Both the position numbers and the translations under genes were made by a program. A model generated the notes under the pieces. That model was not told the DNA's origin and made no database searches. It worked only from the letters and a program-made list of their open reading frames with translations. From positions 42,736,817-42,800,816 of the forward strand of contig CANTUZ010000008.1 of assembly GCA_947846985.1 (NCBI GenBank): a stretch of 64,000 bases of DNA, written 5' to 3'. Positions 27,553 through 50,330 of this stretch are shown here, piece after piece (within the stretch, counting starts at the first letter, position 1; every line of letters begins with the position of its first letter). Origin of the DNA: Fratercula arctica. Its lineage: Eukaryota; Chordata; Aves; Charadriiformes; Alcidae.

Positions 27553-27642
27553 CCATAGAATCTTATGGAATCATTCACATTGGAAGGAGCCTAAGGTCAT
27601 CTAATCCCGCCTCCTGCTCAGAGCAAGGGCAGTGTTGAACTT
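27553..27642 (-). mobile_element. CR1 LINE 3' fragment
   Basis: The inverted CR1 tail (ccatagaatcttatggaatc) is followed by the diverged terminal body (ttggaaggagcctaaggtca). It ends about 130 nt upstream of exon 21 and is antisense to ERBB4. It is too short to encode anything. Confidence 0.8.
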
Positions 27643-27712
27643 CTGCCCTCTAGGCCACTTTCTTATTGTGAATACCAGTAAGAGAACCAGAAATTTTACA
27701 TGTCACCAGTGA

Positions 27713-32642
<4,930 letters not shown>

Positions 32643-32789
32643 GAGTCACTATATGGGAGCTTATGACCTTTGGTGGGAAGCCGTACGATGGAATCCCAAC
32701 GCGAGAGATCCCCGACCTCTTGGAGAAGGGAGAGCGGTTGCCCCAGCCTCCAATCTGCACTATTGATGTTTATATGGTGATGGTGAAGT
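32643..32789 (+). CDS. ERBB4: ERBB4 exon 23: kinase C-lobe, helices F to H
   Basis: The exon encodes (G)[20 protein letters not shown] and continues to VYMVMVK(C). This is the C-lobe core around helices F-H. In ERBB kinases the C-lobe of the activator packs against the N-lobe of the receiver in the asymmetric dimer, and this exon contributes to that surface. It is 147 nt, phase 1 to phase 1, with donor AGT|gtgagt. The glycine codon is split over the preceding intron and a cysteine codon (t|gc) over the following one. Length and phases equal those of EGFR exon 23. The sequence appears identical to human ERBB4 as I recall it. Confidence 0.98.
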
Positions 32790-37385
<4,596 letters not shown>

Positions 37386-37879
37386 TAAAAGCACAGGTGG
37401 AGATTTAAGTACACTAATCAAACACGGGCCAGGGTTGCCTTGGGAATTACAAGCTCCCATTGTAAGGAGAACGACTATAAAAACGTTGTCACTGGGTTCC
37501 CTATTCATTGTGCCTCAGTGAATTCTAAATTAATAGCTCGGCCTTGAGTGAACAAAGGCTCGACTTGAACTGCCTGTCCTGAAAGCAGAGCTGAAGCTCG
37601 TGCAGTCGAGCCGTGCTGTTTCTCAGTTTGGTACCGTCCTGGCCAGGAAGTGCAGAGCTCTGATTCCCTGCAATCCTCTCCTCTCGACAGGGCTGGCACC
37701 GATGTAACTGGGGGCGGATGGAATATATAGATAGTGCTGCTTCTGTGTCTTGAGCCAGATTTTAGACCCAGTCCCTTTTCCTGTTTGTACGTGATGCTTT
37801 CATGGCCCTTCCTTCACAGGCATCTGGTTTTGCTGAGCATGTCACAGATTTTAGCATGTTGGTCATCGTAGCATCCCTG

Positions 37880-37990
37880 TCAGGGGAGGAAATGCTGTGC
37901 ATTTTACAGGGGGAGCTGAGGCACAGAGAGCGTTCAGGTGGAATTCAGCTCACACACACCTAACCATCAAAACGATAGGGACAGAATCTA
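37880..37990 (-). repeat. MIR-like SINE relic
   Basis: cattttacagggggagctga followed by ggcacagagag is the reverse complement of the MIR core (ctcagtttccccatctgtaa). It is a short relic at the start of intron 25. Confidence 0.45.
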
Positions 37991-40900
37991 AGCCTTTCGT
38001 CTAGATTTCATTTCACGTCATTGGAGAAGGGTGGGTGCGCCCAGTGGGTGATGAGTGCTGCCTGCTCTGGACATCTACAGCGGGTAAGTCACCTTCTGGA
38101 GGTGTCTTTGTCACTGACTGCTGAGAGCTCCAGAGCAGTCTCAGAGCTGGGGTGTGAGCCCTGGTGGATGGGATCCTGTCCTGAATGCGCGAGCCTCAGT
38201 GCCGCAGGAGCCCTGCTGCAGCCGGGGCCTGAGTGCGGGTTTCCAGAATTCCTTTTCACTCCTGAGCTCCCTGCCCACAGCCCTCACCTCTGCCTCTTCC
38301 TGCACTTGGCTCCGTCCTTTCAACAGTTCAGGTGCCGCCCCTTCTCACAAAAATAAGAGATGGTGAAATGCATTGCGAATGTGAGGACATTCACACAAGC
38401 ATCAGATGTATTTAGTAATTAGGGGCTTGTTTGTTTGTCTTCTCTCCATGCTCGTTCTAGTGGAAAGTCACATTTTAAATACTAAGTGGAATCTCATGGA
38501 AATGTTGGTGTTTATTCTTCATGGACTAGAAACCTTTTGGATGTATATCTTTAGCTGAGGTAGTTCCAAATTCATCCCCTGGTCTGAAGTGATGACACCA
38601 TGTGAGGCAGGGAGGCGGTAAGCGAAGGAGCTCAGTGTGCATGAACTGGGTCAGTATTCGTGCTCTGACCTTACGTTGCATGAAGTTATTTCACCCCTTC
38701 TGAGCAAAGCAGTGCTTTTCTGGAATAAGGAAGTCAAATCTGATCTTATCCATTTGATTCATAAGGCAATGGCTACTCTTTGTAAAGGCAAGCAGACTAG
38801 AGGGGTCTTTGGAAGAGGCTGGGTGTAGTCCTGCTGGCAGAGCTGGATTCAGGTAGCATTTCTCCTGCACCACTGGAAGGCAGCGAAGGGGGGATGACAC
38901 AGGAGGGGATGATGCATAATTTAGGAATAAGCAAGAAACTTCCTTTTTATGGAAACGAGTTAATTTTTAGTGTTGATGCTGATCTGAAATAAGTCAGTTT
39001 TATTCCTAGCTGTCTCTGGAGGGGTTCTGTTTCCTTTGCTGCCAACTTCTGAGAAAAGAAGGCAACGACAGTAGTTACCTTTGAAAGGTGCTCACTGGCA
39101 CACTGTTGTACATCACTCTAGCTTGGTTTTACACGGTGGAGTACTACCATTTACACCAACATAGGGCTGAGAGAGCAGAGTCAGACCCATAAGGTTTGCT
39201 ATATTCATCTCAGCCCTGTGTTTGCTGGAATCGCTGGGGCACATTTAAAGGAGAAGGGATTAGTAGGAAAATGTACTTGCCTTTTCAACAGTTCCTTTTG
39301 TCCTCTGTCTTTAGTGCCAGCCAAGCAGAGTCCACTAGAGCTGAGGGAATTAATTCCAACAAAAAGTCCTAGAGTAAATATTCTGAAACAGTTATTTAAA
39401 ATGTGTTGTTCGGGCAGCCAACATGCTCACTGGGATATTCATGGAAAGCAAACACAGGCATTTACTATTATTATTGTATGAAAATTCAAGTATCTTTCTC
39501 ACAGCCTTTGCCCAACTTTACACCCCCCCTGTTGCAGCTGCTTGCACACATTTGATCCCCTTGAAGTCAGCAGAGCTGCAGAAAGAGACCCCGCGCCTTT
39601 ATTTTTGCCACCCAGAGGCTCCGTCACGTTCTTGATGTGACGTCTCCTCTCCGCAGCTCGCGATTTCCCGTCTTGGTTTGAGGCTGTGATCTGGTACCGG
39701 TCAGTGGCAGCTTTGCTTTGCAATTCAGTTTAACGACAGTAGTGAGACTGTATCCTTCTTTCAGTGACTCCGACTGCTGGGAGTTTTTCTCTGGCATCAC
39801 GTGACAGTCTCACGCTTGAACAAATCTGGAATGACTCTTTGCCAAAAGTTTTCAGATCCTGAGCCAAGTTTTCGGACCCAGGTGACCCCGGAGAGGGCAG
39901 CTGGGGGACAGAAAGCTTGCACCCAGTTCTGCAGTTTCACACCCCTTCCATCTTCGTAGTGTTTTTCTTTATTGCAGGAACCTCTTTGTGGAGGGGCCAT
40001 TTTTAAGGCCAGCTGATTTATACTAACACTTGCTGGTATCATTGGAGACTGATTCCTGCCCCGTAACAGGATTACCAGTAGAATTTTGATGCTTGTCCAG
40101 CATCTCAGATTAGCTTCAGACTCAGCTTTGTTTGCCAACAATTGTACATCTCCTAAATGCCATATAGGCGAGTACCTCGACACTGCAGGAAGGCCACAGC
40201 ACTGTGTTGCTGGAGGGGCCTGGGGACAAGTCGGAAGCCCCATAGCATCTTAGCATTCCCAGTTTCCTTTCCAGAGAGGTTGTTGCTGGATGTAGTACTT
40301 CTTTTTTTCCTTTGTACAGAAAGCAACATGCTTGTCTGTTGTTTTTCTGAAGCACTCAGGTTCTTGGTACATTAACTATTCTTCCAGTGAAGATTCATGT
40401 TGATTTAAAACAAAATACATACTAGCTCCTTTAGGGTAGTAGTACCTCTGCTGTGCGTAGTTCAGTGCAGCTGGGTGTCAGCTACAGGTGTCACACAGGA
40501 CTGCGGCGCTGTCAGAGCTCGCTATCTGCAGTTGTCGGGTTCTGTCTTTGTGTTTCCTTTGGATAGTTTGTGATTTATGCTTGTTTGGTGTAGTGAATGT
40601 TAATATTACACAAACTCATTATGGTGCTGCTACAGCTATAGATGCCAAATGAATTGATACAGCTTAGGTAGTTTGTGTTCCCTGTGTCTGGCAAATTAAA
40701 TTTTACGGGGAGATTGCCAGGCAATTTGGTGAAGTAAACCACAGAGATAAGACCTACCTGATCTCCGTGTCAGAGACCAGAAGCAGGAAGGATCCTGCAT
40801 TTCCCATCTTAGTTGTTCTGATTGTTGTTTTAGAGAAGAAAGAGCCGGTTATGTGATGGCAGAGGATTGTGCTCCTTCTCTGGGTATGTCGTCCTGACAG

Positions 40901-42877
40901 CTTTACTTGAGTGTTCCAGCAGCGCAGCTCTACTGGGGACAAAATTTTGCAGGAAGAAAGCAGGGAGCTGGTGAACCTCCTTACATTTAGGCTTTGAAGT
41001 CAGGGAAGTAAGTGAGCGCAAGAGCATTTGCTTTCTAAGGAAAGCTCCAAGGTTTCTCTAGGATGATCTCGGTCCTAAATCCTTGCAGCTTGTTGCCTGG
41101 GAGAGGCACCACTGGATGAGGTTAGTGTAAAACACTGCCTGCCTTCTCCCTCCCATGCGAAGAAAAAAGCTATTTGTATATGAATTTGTAGCACAGAGCT
41201 GCAGCCCATGCTGCATGGAAAGAGGGAAGCCTTCCGGGGAGTTTCCAGCTCCCTGGGAAGTGTCACATCCTTCTTCCTCCAGGGATTACTGAGGTTTATG
41301 AAGCTGCGAGGCTCAGACACGGCTTTCGCATTCCCTTCACACTCACACTGGCTTCATACTGGCAGGTCTGTGGGACCCGTCCTGCCAGGCGCAGAAGCCT
41401 GCACGCGCTCTCGCCCGTAACGGTGCCCTGGGTTATGAAGTCCATCCTGAGACTGATGCAGTTTTTAAATAAAAATTACCATCCTAAGCTAAATTGAATT
41501 ATTTTGTTGCATCTGAGACTCTTCAGTTGCAATTTCAGTTCCTCGGCTTTTTCCAGCTTTTATTTTCCATTGTCTAGAGATATTCTAGAAATATGGAGTT
41601 TTAGAAGCTCTGTGCTTCTAAGAGATAAGCGGAATCCTCAGCAGTGTTTCCATGAGCACAGGACCCAGCTAGTGCTCAAGTGTCCTACATTCACAGCCAT
41701 TAGATGATTCATTCAGGTATTTGTAACGAGTACTGTCCTGCGTGCACAGAGATAATACTAACACAGAAATCACTCTGTGTACCCCATGATGCTTTTTGCT
41801 CTAAATCCTTGGCTAATTTCTACTGAAAACCGTGTATGCTGTTTATTACTCACTGATACTCTGCCTGTAATTTTATTCCATACACTATATATCATGGAAG
41901 CACCTGCCAACCCTGCAATTAAATATTGAGCTATTTTTTTCAGAGGTGTCTAATTCCTGTGTGCAGGGAGACTGTTCTGCTTGGCTAAAGCAGACTTCGG
42001 TATGCCAAAAGCCAGTTTTCAGTTCCCTGAGGGGTGTCTGTTGTGCCCTTGCAGCAGTCCTGGGGCAACGTTAGGTCTGGTGGTGTCTCGTGGCTGACCA
42101 GCTGTGTATGTCTCTGTATAAAAAGATTATTCCAGGGAGAAACCAGGCAAGAAGTTATCTTCATGATTAATTTGTTCTGGTTTCTAAATTTGAAAGGTAG
42201 CCATTTTCAAATCACAAGATTGCAAAGGAGATGGTGGTTAGTGATTTCCAGATGTGTTTTACATCGGTATGGCATACGGCATCTTTCTTTCCAAAGTTTA
42301 TCATGGACAACAGGGACTATTCACCCAGTGAGATTGCTACCAGAATTAAGTGACTTTTATTAGATCTTTAAGTTACAGGGCTGAATTTCTTGGGCACCTG
42401 TAGTGCTCTAGTGGTACAAGATCAGATCTGAGGTCTAATATGGCCTCCTCTACATACTGAAACAGAGCAGACTGGGCAGGCGGCGCACTGTAAACTCCAC
42501 TGTTTCCCAGTTACCTCCTGGAAGGGGGGGTTTGGAGAGCAGTCAGGACTTGGAGGGGCACTTCCCAGTGTGACAGCACGGCTGAGCTGCTATGAGAGGT
42601 ACCGTCATTACGGGTGGGGAGAGCTGGCAGTTGGTGACAGCATCCTTTCCTCTTGCCAAAGAAGGCGGCATGATTTGTCCGTGATTCTCCTTGTGCCCAG
42701 GGCTTTAGTAGCAATCCGTGCCATCCTGGCCCCCATTTCTTTTCCTGTAAGAAAAGGCAGTGAGCTGTTCCTGCCCAAGCTCTCAAGTTAGTTATTTTTC
42801 CAGGTGTGTCCCGGCCATGAGGGGCTGATGGCAGTAAAACGGCTTCATGCTAAAGTCGATACAGAATTTGTGTGAAG

Positions 42878-43190
42878 AGATATCGGGGCTGGATGGGACC
42901 ATTGCAAGCATTTGTCTGACCTTCTGGCATAGCGTAGGCCAGAGTCTCTTGCCTCTTAATTTCTGCGTCAAGTGCAGAAATTCTGTTTGAGGTGGAGTTT
43001 GTCTTTTAGAAAGATTATCTTGATTGTATCAGGCGGGATGGAAGATACATCACGGTGTAGAACAGTCTCACTGGGCAGTTAATGCTGACTCTTTGGCAGG
43101 GTTTGGATCTGCCGTGCGCCCTTGGTTGTGCTCAATTAAGGAACTGCCAGTTATCAGAAATCTCTTCTGCTTAAGGGGCTGCCTAGAATA
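42878..43190 (-). repeat. Ancient amniote CR1/L3-like repeat, diverged
   Basis: The words ggctggatgggaccattgca and gtctgaccttctggcatagc, and the later atcttgattgt and agttaatgctgactcttt, resemble an old LINE-derived repeat shared by reptiles and birds, read antisense. The match is by memory of the family and is diffuse, so the boundaries are approximate. Confidence 0.4.
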
Positions 43191-46100
43191 GTACCATTTG
43201 TACGTGCTTGTTGTTAAAGGACAGCACTGATGTCTCCTTTTTGTTTGGTTTATTTGTGGTGTTTGCCACTCCGCTTCTGCAGTATCTTCCCAAAAATAAT
43301 ACGACCAAATCTTCCCTTAAAATTGATGCTTATTACTGCAGCCTGTCAGGTTGTGGACTTCTTTCTTTATTTTTATCCTGTTTCTTTAATTCCTTCTCCT
43401 TAAAAGGTGATCAAAAACTTTCTGAAGATCTTAGTAGTCATTTTTTGCCTTTCTACTAGGCTCTGTCACTTCCTTAAGCAGGTGTTGCAATGAAATCTCC
43501 AATGCCAGAACAGATGAACTTGTAAATGAAGTAGACATCGTATCAAAGGGTTTCGTAACATTTCAGAGGATTACGCTGACACTGTCTCTGTATTAGCTCT
43601 CTGGCTTATTGAAAAACTGCTCGATTAGTTAGGAACATTTGTATGAATCCATTCTACACGTCTTTCATTAAATACTACATTTTGTGTGTTTTCCAAGTAG
43701 AGTCTAGGCAACAGTTGCTGCCATCGGACCTTCAGAGTAATTCTGGAAGTCCCACCAAGCTCTCTTTCAAGATCTCACCTTCCCATTTTCTGCTTCCTTG
43801 AGTTTCAGGGACATCCTGGTGGTAGGAGGCTCCTCTCTGTTCTGCTCTGCTTTTTTACATTAAGCACTTCGCAGTAGCTGTGCTTTGTTGGTAGCTAGTC
43901 GACCATCACAAATATCTTACCTACTGTAACTTTTTAATGCTGGGAAATTCTTCTGTGTCTATTTCAAGCCTTTGTTGGAAATGTAGATAGCACAAAGCCC
44001 TCTTTGTCCATGAAAAGCAAGAGGTGAACCCAGGCCGATACTCGTCAACCTAATTTCATTACTCGGGGTGATTGAAGTAGGAAGAATAAATATGCAAAAA
44101 TACACTGTAAAATACATTAGGTGAAAAATTATTTCAGTCTTAATAATTTACATTAAAAAGGAAAGCTTCTCACAAAATATGTATATTTAGAATGTGAGTG
44201 TTTAAATACCTTTTTTAATGTGCTAAGTTTGCCAGAGGAAAAAGGAAGAAAATTCGTATGGAGGACTCAAACAGAATAGATGATGCCCGGCTCTTCACAG
44301 AGAATTCTTTGAAAGTGCTTTATGGCAATTAGTCCCCTGCTTTGCAGGCAGGCCTGCCGAAGTCAGCGGTGTTTCCCAAGGAGTAAGCCCTTCTCAGGCC
44401 GGATGGATTATCAGGACCAACTTGCCAAATTGCCTCGTGGTTTTGCAGGTCAAGTACCTTAAACCAGGAATTTTTTAATGCTTTAGCTGTTTTCTGTCAC
44501 ATTCAGGCTCCTGAATTCAGGCATGTAGACTTAAGAGTCGGACTTTCTCCAAGTGTTGGATGCCATTTTGTTTTCTACAAATTTAATACATATTTAATTA
44601 CAAATCGCCAGCTGACAGTGCTTCCTGGTGAGCCCTACTGCCAGTGGTATCAGTGGAAGAGTCTGTAGCTGTGTATTGCTTCAAACCTTGATGCATGACA
44701 TGTAAATTTATTGAGCTTTAATATAAACTGGTTTAAAATCAGGCAGCATCTGCTTAATCCATGAATAGCTGCTGGCTGTGTTAACAGTCAAAAGAGCTCA
44801 CAGCTGATCCATTTTCTTTTCTCTCCTGAAAAGAAAAAAAGTCAATAGATATAAAGAGAGTAAGTAATAAATATTTCTACACTGCACTGATGAGGCATTC
44901 TTGGAAAACAGCGAGCTAAACAACTCTACATAATTCAGTAGATGGAAAAGTGGACTAAGAGTCAGGAAATAATTCTGAGAGCTGGGAGAAAATTTTCCTT
45001 TAGTGACTAGGTTTGAAACAGAAATTGTTAGTGAAAAGTGTCCAAATCATATTTTCTTAAAATAATAAAAGCACCTGAAAATCCAAGGGGCCAGGATTTG
45101 GAAAGGCACCTGGCAGGGCTCCCCGGAGGTGTCCTCTGAAGACCGCTCTGCCTGCGGGGGCTGGGGCTCCCACGCCGGGGAGCGCCGTCCGCAGTGTCCC
45201 GTGGCGGTGGGACTCCCGGGATCACGCTTCCGGTGAAGGTGGCAGGAGGACTCTGGAGCATCCTGTGCCAAATACTGTACTTCCTAAACATAGGCGGAGT
45301 GGGGAGAAATGCCAGCGCAGCCTGAAATGCCCTTTGTTTGCCAGAGCAAAGAGTCGGTCTGTCTTGTTAAATGCTGCGGTAGGGGAGGGGGAAAAAATTC
45401 TCAAAGCTATAAAAAGACTCTCCAAAAGAAGTGGTGGGAGAAGTGGGAGGAGGCACAGATGAAGTTTAGATTTAGAATGTTAAAAAATGATTATTTTATC
45501 CAAATCAGCTGGATGGTTATTTCTTTTAGCGTATTATTGCCACCAGAACCTCAGCCCTGCTCTAAATCAACTCAGCATTTCATCAAGAAGCCTATTCTTT
45601 GCTATAAGAGACCAAGAGTGCACAATTACGGGTTTCTTTTCCCCCTTGCATAATAAAACTGGGAGATTATCATCAAGTTTCTATTCAGATTTTAGGAAGG
45701 CTTTTTTATTTTATTTTTAAAACCCATCTTTGTCTGTAAGAGCTCCCTGTTCAGGCCAGCGTGCTGTAATGATTACTGCTGTAAAGGCTTCGGTGGAGAT
45801 GTGCTCTATTTCATTCTCAATGAGGGCTGATGGCATTTTGAGAGGCTCAGAATATCCTTTGATTACTGTATAAAACAGACTGGGGAAGATGGCAGTGCAG
45901 CGTGCGGCATAGGAGGGGGCTGCTGCTCCGAGTGCTGCTCATCAACTTTCTTCTGGGCTTTTTGTTTTTTTGTCTGCCATGTTGCAATCACAAATCACGA
46001 CCGTGTTGCGGTTCTGATCCCATTCCCCATCCTTTCCCTGTTTTGGGGTTTGAAGCTCAAGGTTTGCACAGAAAAGGAGCTGCTGTGTTTGGGGCAGGTG

Positions 46101-47211
46101 CTACAGCAGGAGCGGCAGCGGCGCCTGGACCCTTCTCTCCCCCGGGAACTGTTAGAGGAGCCGGGAAATGGTGTATTGTCTCTTCCAAACTGTGGGGAAT
46201 TGGCTCAGTGTTAGAAGGTGCCATTTACTGTAAAACCTCTTGGAGAGTGTATTAAAAAAGGAGTGACAGAAAGCTAGTCACGGGTGACAGGAATGATACA
46301 GGAGTAAAAGAGATTGAAAGGGAAAGGCAGACACACGCAGGCTGCCTCTCTTCCTGCTCCCCTGCCTGCTTGACACTCACGGGGCGTTCATACAAAATAA
46401 TAGGGAAAGGGAATTGTTGCATCTTCATTCTTGTGTCATGCTTAGATCAAACTACATATTGTACCAGCCGAAGTCTGTTTGCCAGCTGTTCTGAAGTTGG
46501 GAGGACGAAGGTTTCCAAGGTCGGGAGGACAGGGGGGTTTCCAGGGGGAGTTTTTGATGCCATGCAGCAGCAGAATGCTTTTATTCCCAGCCCAGGAATA
46601 GGAGGTGAGTCTGTGGAAAAGCACTTCACCTGCGGTTCCTTGGCAGTGTGCCTGGATACTGACTTTTGTGGCCGTATCGTGCATCTCTTTTATAGGTTAT
46701 TTTCATTGGCCTTCTTGTAGTCTTTGACTCCCCTTGTTGGTGCCGTGTTAGACTGAAAATACATGGTGTATGTCTGGTATTGTCCAGTAACAGCACAGGA
46801 AATACTCTGTGCAATGTTTAGGTATGTTGTTCCCTATACCAATATGCCAACATTGTTGGGCATGTTTTGTTTGTGATAGATGCCATTTACTGTTCAGAGT
46901 CCAGACTAAATTACTCCTAGAAGGCCGTAATCGTATGTGGGCATCCCGCTACGTATGGGCTGCTCTAAGAGAGTTTGTAAGTCTGAAAACAGACAGCTGT
47001 TAGGAGAGAAAATTGTGCAAGAGGAAGTTCAAATGGCTCATCTGAAGCCATGAAGTCAGGACTGACCCGAGCCCAGGTCACCAGTCCGCACAGATATTGA
47101 ACAAGTTCAGGGATGTCTTAAACCCACCGTAGTGCCAGGACGTGATCTGGCATGTCCGGATGATACAGGCGGCCTGTGTCAACTCAGAGCTCAGGCTGCC
47201 TGCAGATACGG

Positions 47212-47346
47212 TCATAGAATCATCTAGGTTAGAAGGGACCTTTCAGATCACCAAGTCCAGCCATCAACCTGCCACCGCCAAAACCACCACTAACACATGG
47301 CCCTCAGCACCATGTCTGCCCGGCTTTTAAACACCTCCAGGGATCT
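47212..47346 (-). mobile_element. CR1 LINE 3' fragment
   Basis: The block starts with the inverted tail tcatagaatcatctaggtta and continues with agaagggacctttcagatca and a conserved acacctccagggat word. It belongs to a CR1 subfamily whose terminal region differs from the copy at 5642. It lies in ERBB4 intron 25, antisense. Confidence 0.85.
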
Positions 47347-49046
47347 TACCTCTCTTCTGACAAACAGTGACCAGAAAAACCTTAGATGCAGAAAAAACTT
47401 ACGTGCAGAAAAGACTTAGTCCTTGACTCTTCTGTTTGTTTATTTTTTCCCTCGCTGATCTACACTGGGTGTTTTGTGCCCGGATGGTGGAACGAGCAGT
47501 CATCAGAGACTGGAGCAACCACTTCAGCTAATACAGGATGGTGCTTACATTCCTTTCCATACTTGTGTACCAACATTCAAGTTAAGATGTCTGCACACAT
47601 TCTGAGAAAGGGTGATGCTGGCAAGGGGACTGGGACTTCATCCTTTCCAATAAAGATTCATCGATCCCCAATGGAACTTTATGGCCACTGAACTAAGGGC
47701 ATTGTAAATTGTTGCATAGCTACTGTCCACAACCTGTGTATATTATTCCTACCTTTTATTTCTATTGTTGAATAACAGGCTCTACTTTCCTCTCACTGGA
47801 AAAATGGGTGTCATGTCTTGCTACATTAACTCAGGTGGGCCACGTTGCTGTTTGTGTGCCTGAAACAGGTGATGTAAGAGACACACAGAGGCACGTGTCC
47901 AGACCAGCTCCCGGGGATGTGCATCTCCAGTGTGCTGGGATTGGTTTTCCGTGTGCTGAAGGGATGCAGGGTGCCAGCAAGGAGCCGTGCCTCGTGCCGA
48001 GCCATGACACTCGGCAGTGGTGCTAATGGGAGCTTTTCTTCATAGTCCTAGAGGGAAGTTCCCGGTGGGGAATGGAGTTTTCTTAAGTAGCGTCAGAAGC
48101 CCAGGCTGAGAAGAGAGAGCGTGAGGAACGCCAGACTCGTTCCAGGTGCTGCGAGCTGCAGGGACAGATATGCTTTAACTGTAACAGCCTGGGGGGGCAT
48201 CTAATCCTTTCTTTTTATATATGGTCCTGCTCTGAGCAGGGGCCAGGGCCAGGAATCTCCAGGGGTCTGCAAAGCCTTCTAGCTAGTACCATACAAACAG
48301 CATTTCATTTCTATTTAACAGTGCACAGCAATCTCATGGTACACGTTTTCCTTTGATTTTTGTCTCAGCCATGTTTGCTGTGGGCTCTCTGAAGCGAGGC
48401 CGAGTAAGCCGTCAGCGCGGCAGGCAGAGGGAAGCAGGGCCGCTCCTCAGCGGAGGTGGCTGCTCCCCCGGGGTGGTCTTTCCTATTTGAATTTCAGTTC
48501 AGACCAGTTGTAAATGCCAGGCTGCTCCCTTGAAATGTGGCTGGAGTTTGCTCGGGGCTGATGGGGCAGCTCTGGGTTATGTGCTCTGTCTGCAGCCCCC
48601 ACCACAGCATCCCAAACGTATAATTCAGATCCCCTCACATAAATCAGCTGTCCTTCTTCCTAGAGAACTGCTGAAATCTTGGTGCTCGCAGCAAGACCTG
48701 CTCAGCCTGGTATGTTGGAAGGCTGCAGTTTGGTGACTCGAGCCTGGATACTCACTTGGTTTCAAATCAGGTAAACAGTTCCTAGGGGAAGGAGGAGAGT
48801 GAGCTATTTCGGGGGGCACGCAGCCCGGGACTGAACGGGTACAGAGAAGTGATGCAAACAGATAATCACGGAGTTGCCTGAAGCACGGACCCTGAGACGC
48901 CCCTGAACAGGAGGTGTGAGGAGCATCCCAGTGAGAAGGTGGGAGTGTTTTACTCCTGCTGTATGGTGTGGTGCTTTTTGCGAAGGAGAGCAGAATGAAA
49001 GGGAATTGGGTTTTCATGTGGGTACGAGCAGTATCAGAGCGGGTTC

Positions 49047-49068
49047 GTGTGTGTGTGTGTGTGTGTGT
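49047..49068. repeat. (GT)11 microsatellite
   Basis: Eleven GT units in intron 25, likely polymorphic. Confidence 0.95.
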
Positions 49069-50300
49069 ACATTGATGTTGGCAGAGCCTGGCCTTTAGTA
49101 AAGAAAAATCGGTCAGTCCCATGAGCCTGGCAGGCTGCTTAAGAACAAGGAACAGTAATAATTATGCAACCATCAAATGTGTTTGCACGTCTCGGTGGGT
49201 GACGAGGAAAACCAGCTCTGCGGCAGCGAGGGTGCTGTTGGGAGGCTGTGCTAACAAGCAAAGCATGGGGGTGCCGGGTCATGCTGTAAAATAAAGTTGC
49301 ATTTATTTTCTAATTGGTGATAGTCCTGTACCACCCATAGTCCCGCAGCAGCATCACATCACAGGATACCTTCAGCTTTTCTTTCACCTGAAATCTGCTG
49401 TGGGCGCAGCGTCAGAGGCAGCTGTGGTGGTGGCAGGGCTGGCGTGGGCTGAGCTGTAGCGCGGGCAGGGGGAGGGACGCGGCTCTGGGTGCCCTTCTGC
49501 AGCCACGGCGCTGGATTCCAACAGAGACGGGGCAGAGGCAGATTCACACAACTACATAAATATGAGCAGCAGGACCCAACAAGGCTTTGACTTCATTACA
49601 GTTTAACATGCAGCCAGAAAATATTACGCCCCTGCTACAAAGGAGGAGATATTTACCTTTGGGAGATTTTAGAAGCAAGGCACTGGAAAATGAAATTAAT
49701 GAATAGAAAGCAGTAACACAAGCCAATATTCACAAAATTGTTGTTTACCTCTCTTTTATCAAGGCTCATTCTACACAAACATTAGCGATTATAATAGCTG
49801 ATGTGTCACTGGTGCTTAATACCAAAGGGCTTCTAAAAAGGCTTTAGGGGACATTTGCTTGTTTTCTATCTTTTCTCCCTGATGTCATGTTTGTGCCTAA
49901 AATTCAAGCATGTGGTATAAAGAATGAAATGTCGGGCATTTCTGGTTAGGGCTGCTCCTGGACAGTTAAAAAGGCTAGGCTCCTTCTGGAGGATACTTGG
50001 AGTTTGAATGTTGATGGATGTGTGCTCTCCAGAGCTAATGGATATAGTGCATATTACACTACCAAAAGGGGGTGATTATTGATTAATTTTATTTTTTTTT
50101 TTAGTATGCAAGCTGAGACTTTTTAAGTAGGTTTACGTAGTGTGGTCTGTGAGCAGCCAGCCTCTGAAGTCTGCATCCGTCTCAACAAGCTGGAGATCTT
50201 GATCATTCAGGTCAGAATTTCAGGGCCAGAAATCCAAAAACCTAGATCTTCTCAGTAAAGGAACAGCAGCTCTTTTTTTTTCAAGATAGTATTTAAGATC

Positions 50301-50330
50301 CAAAAACAACAACAACAACAAAATCAACAA
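50301..50330. repeat. (CAA)n short tandem repeat
   Basis: An imperfect CAA/AAC tract in intron 25, next to a T8 run at about 50273-50281. Confidence 0.85.

Noticed and set aside
39797..40243. 148-codon minus-strand frame in intron 25
   Set aside because: No known motif, and no repeat or retrogene signature. Considered as a possible LTR relic, but no LTR ends or primer-binding site were seen.
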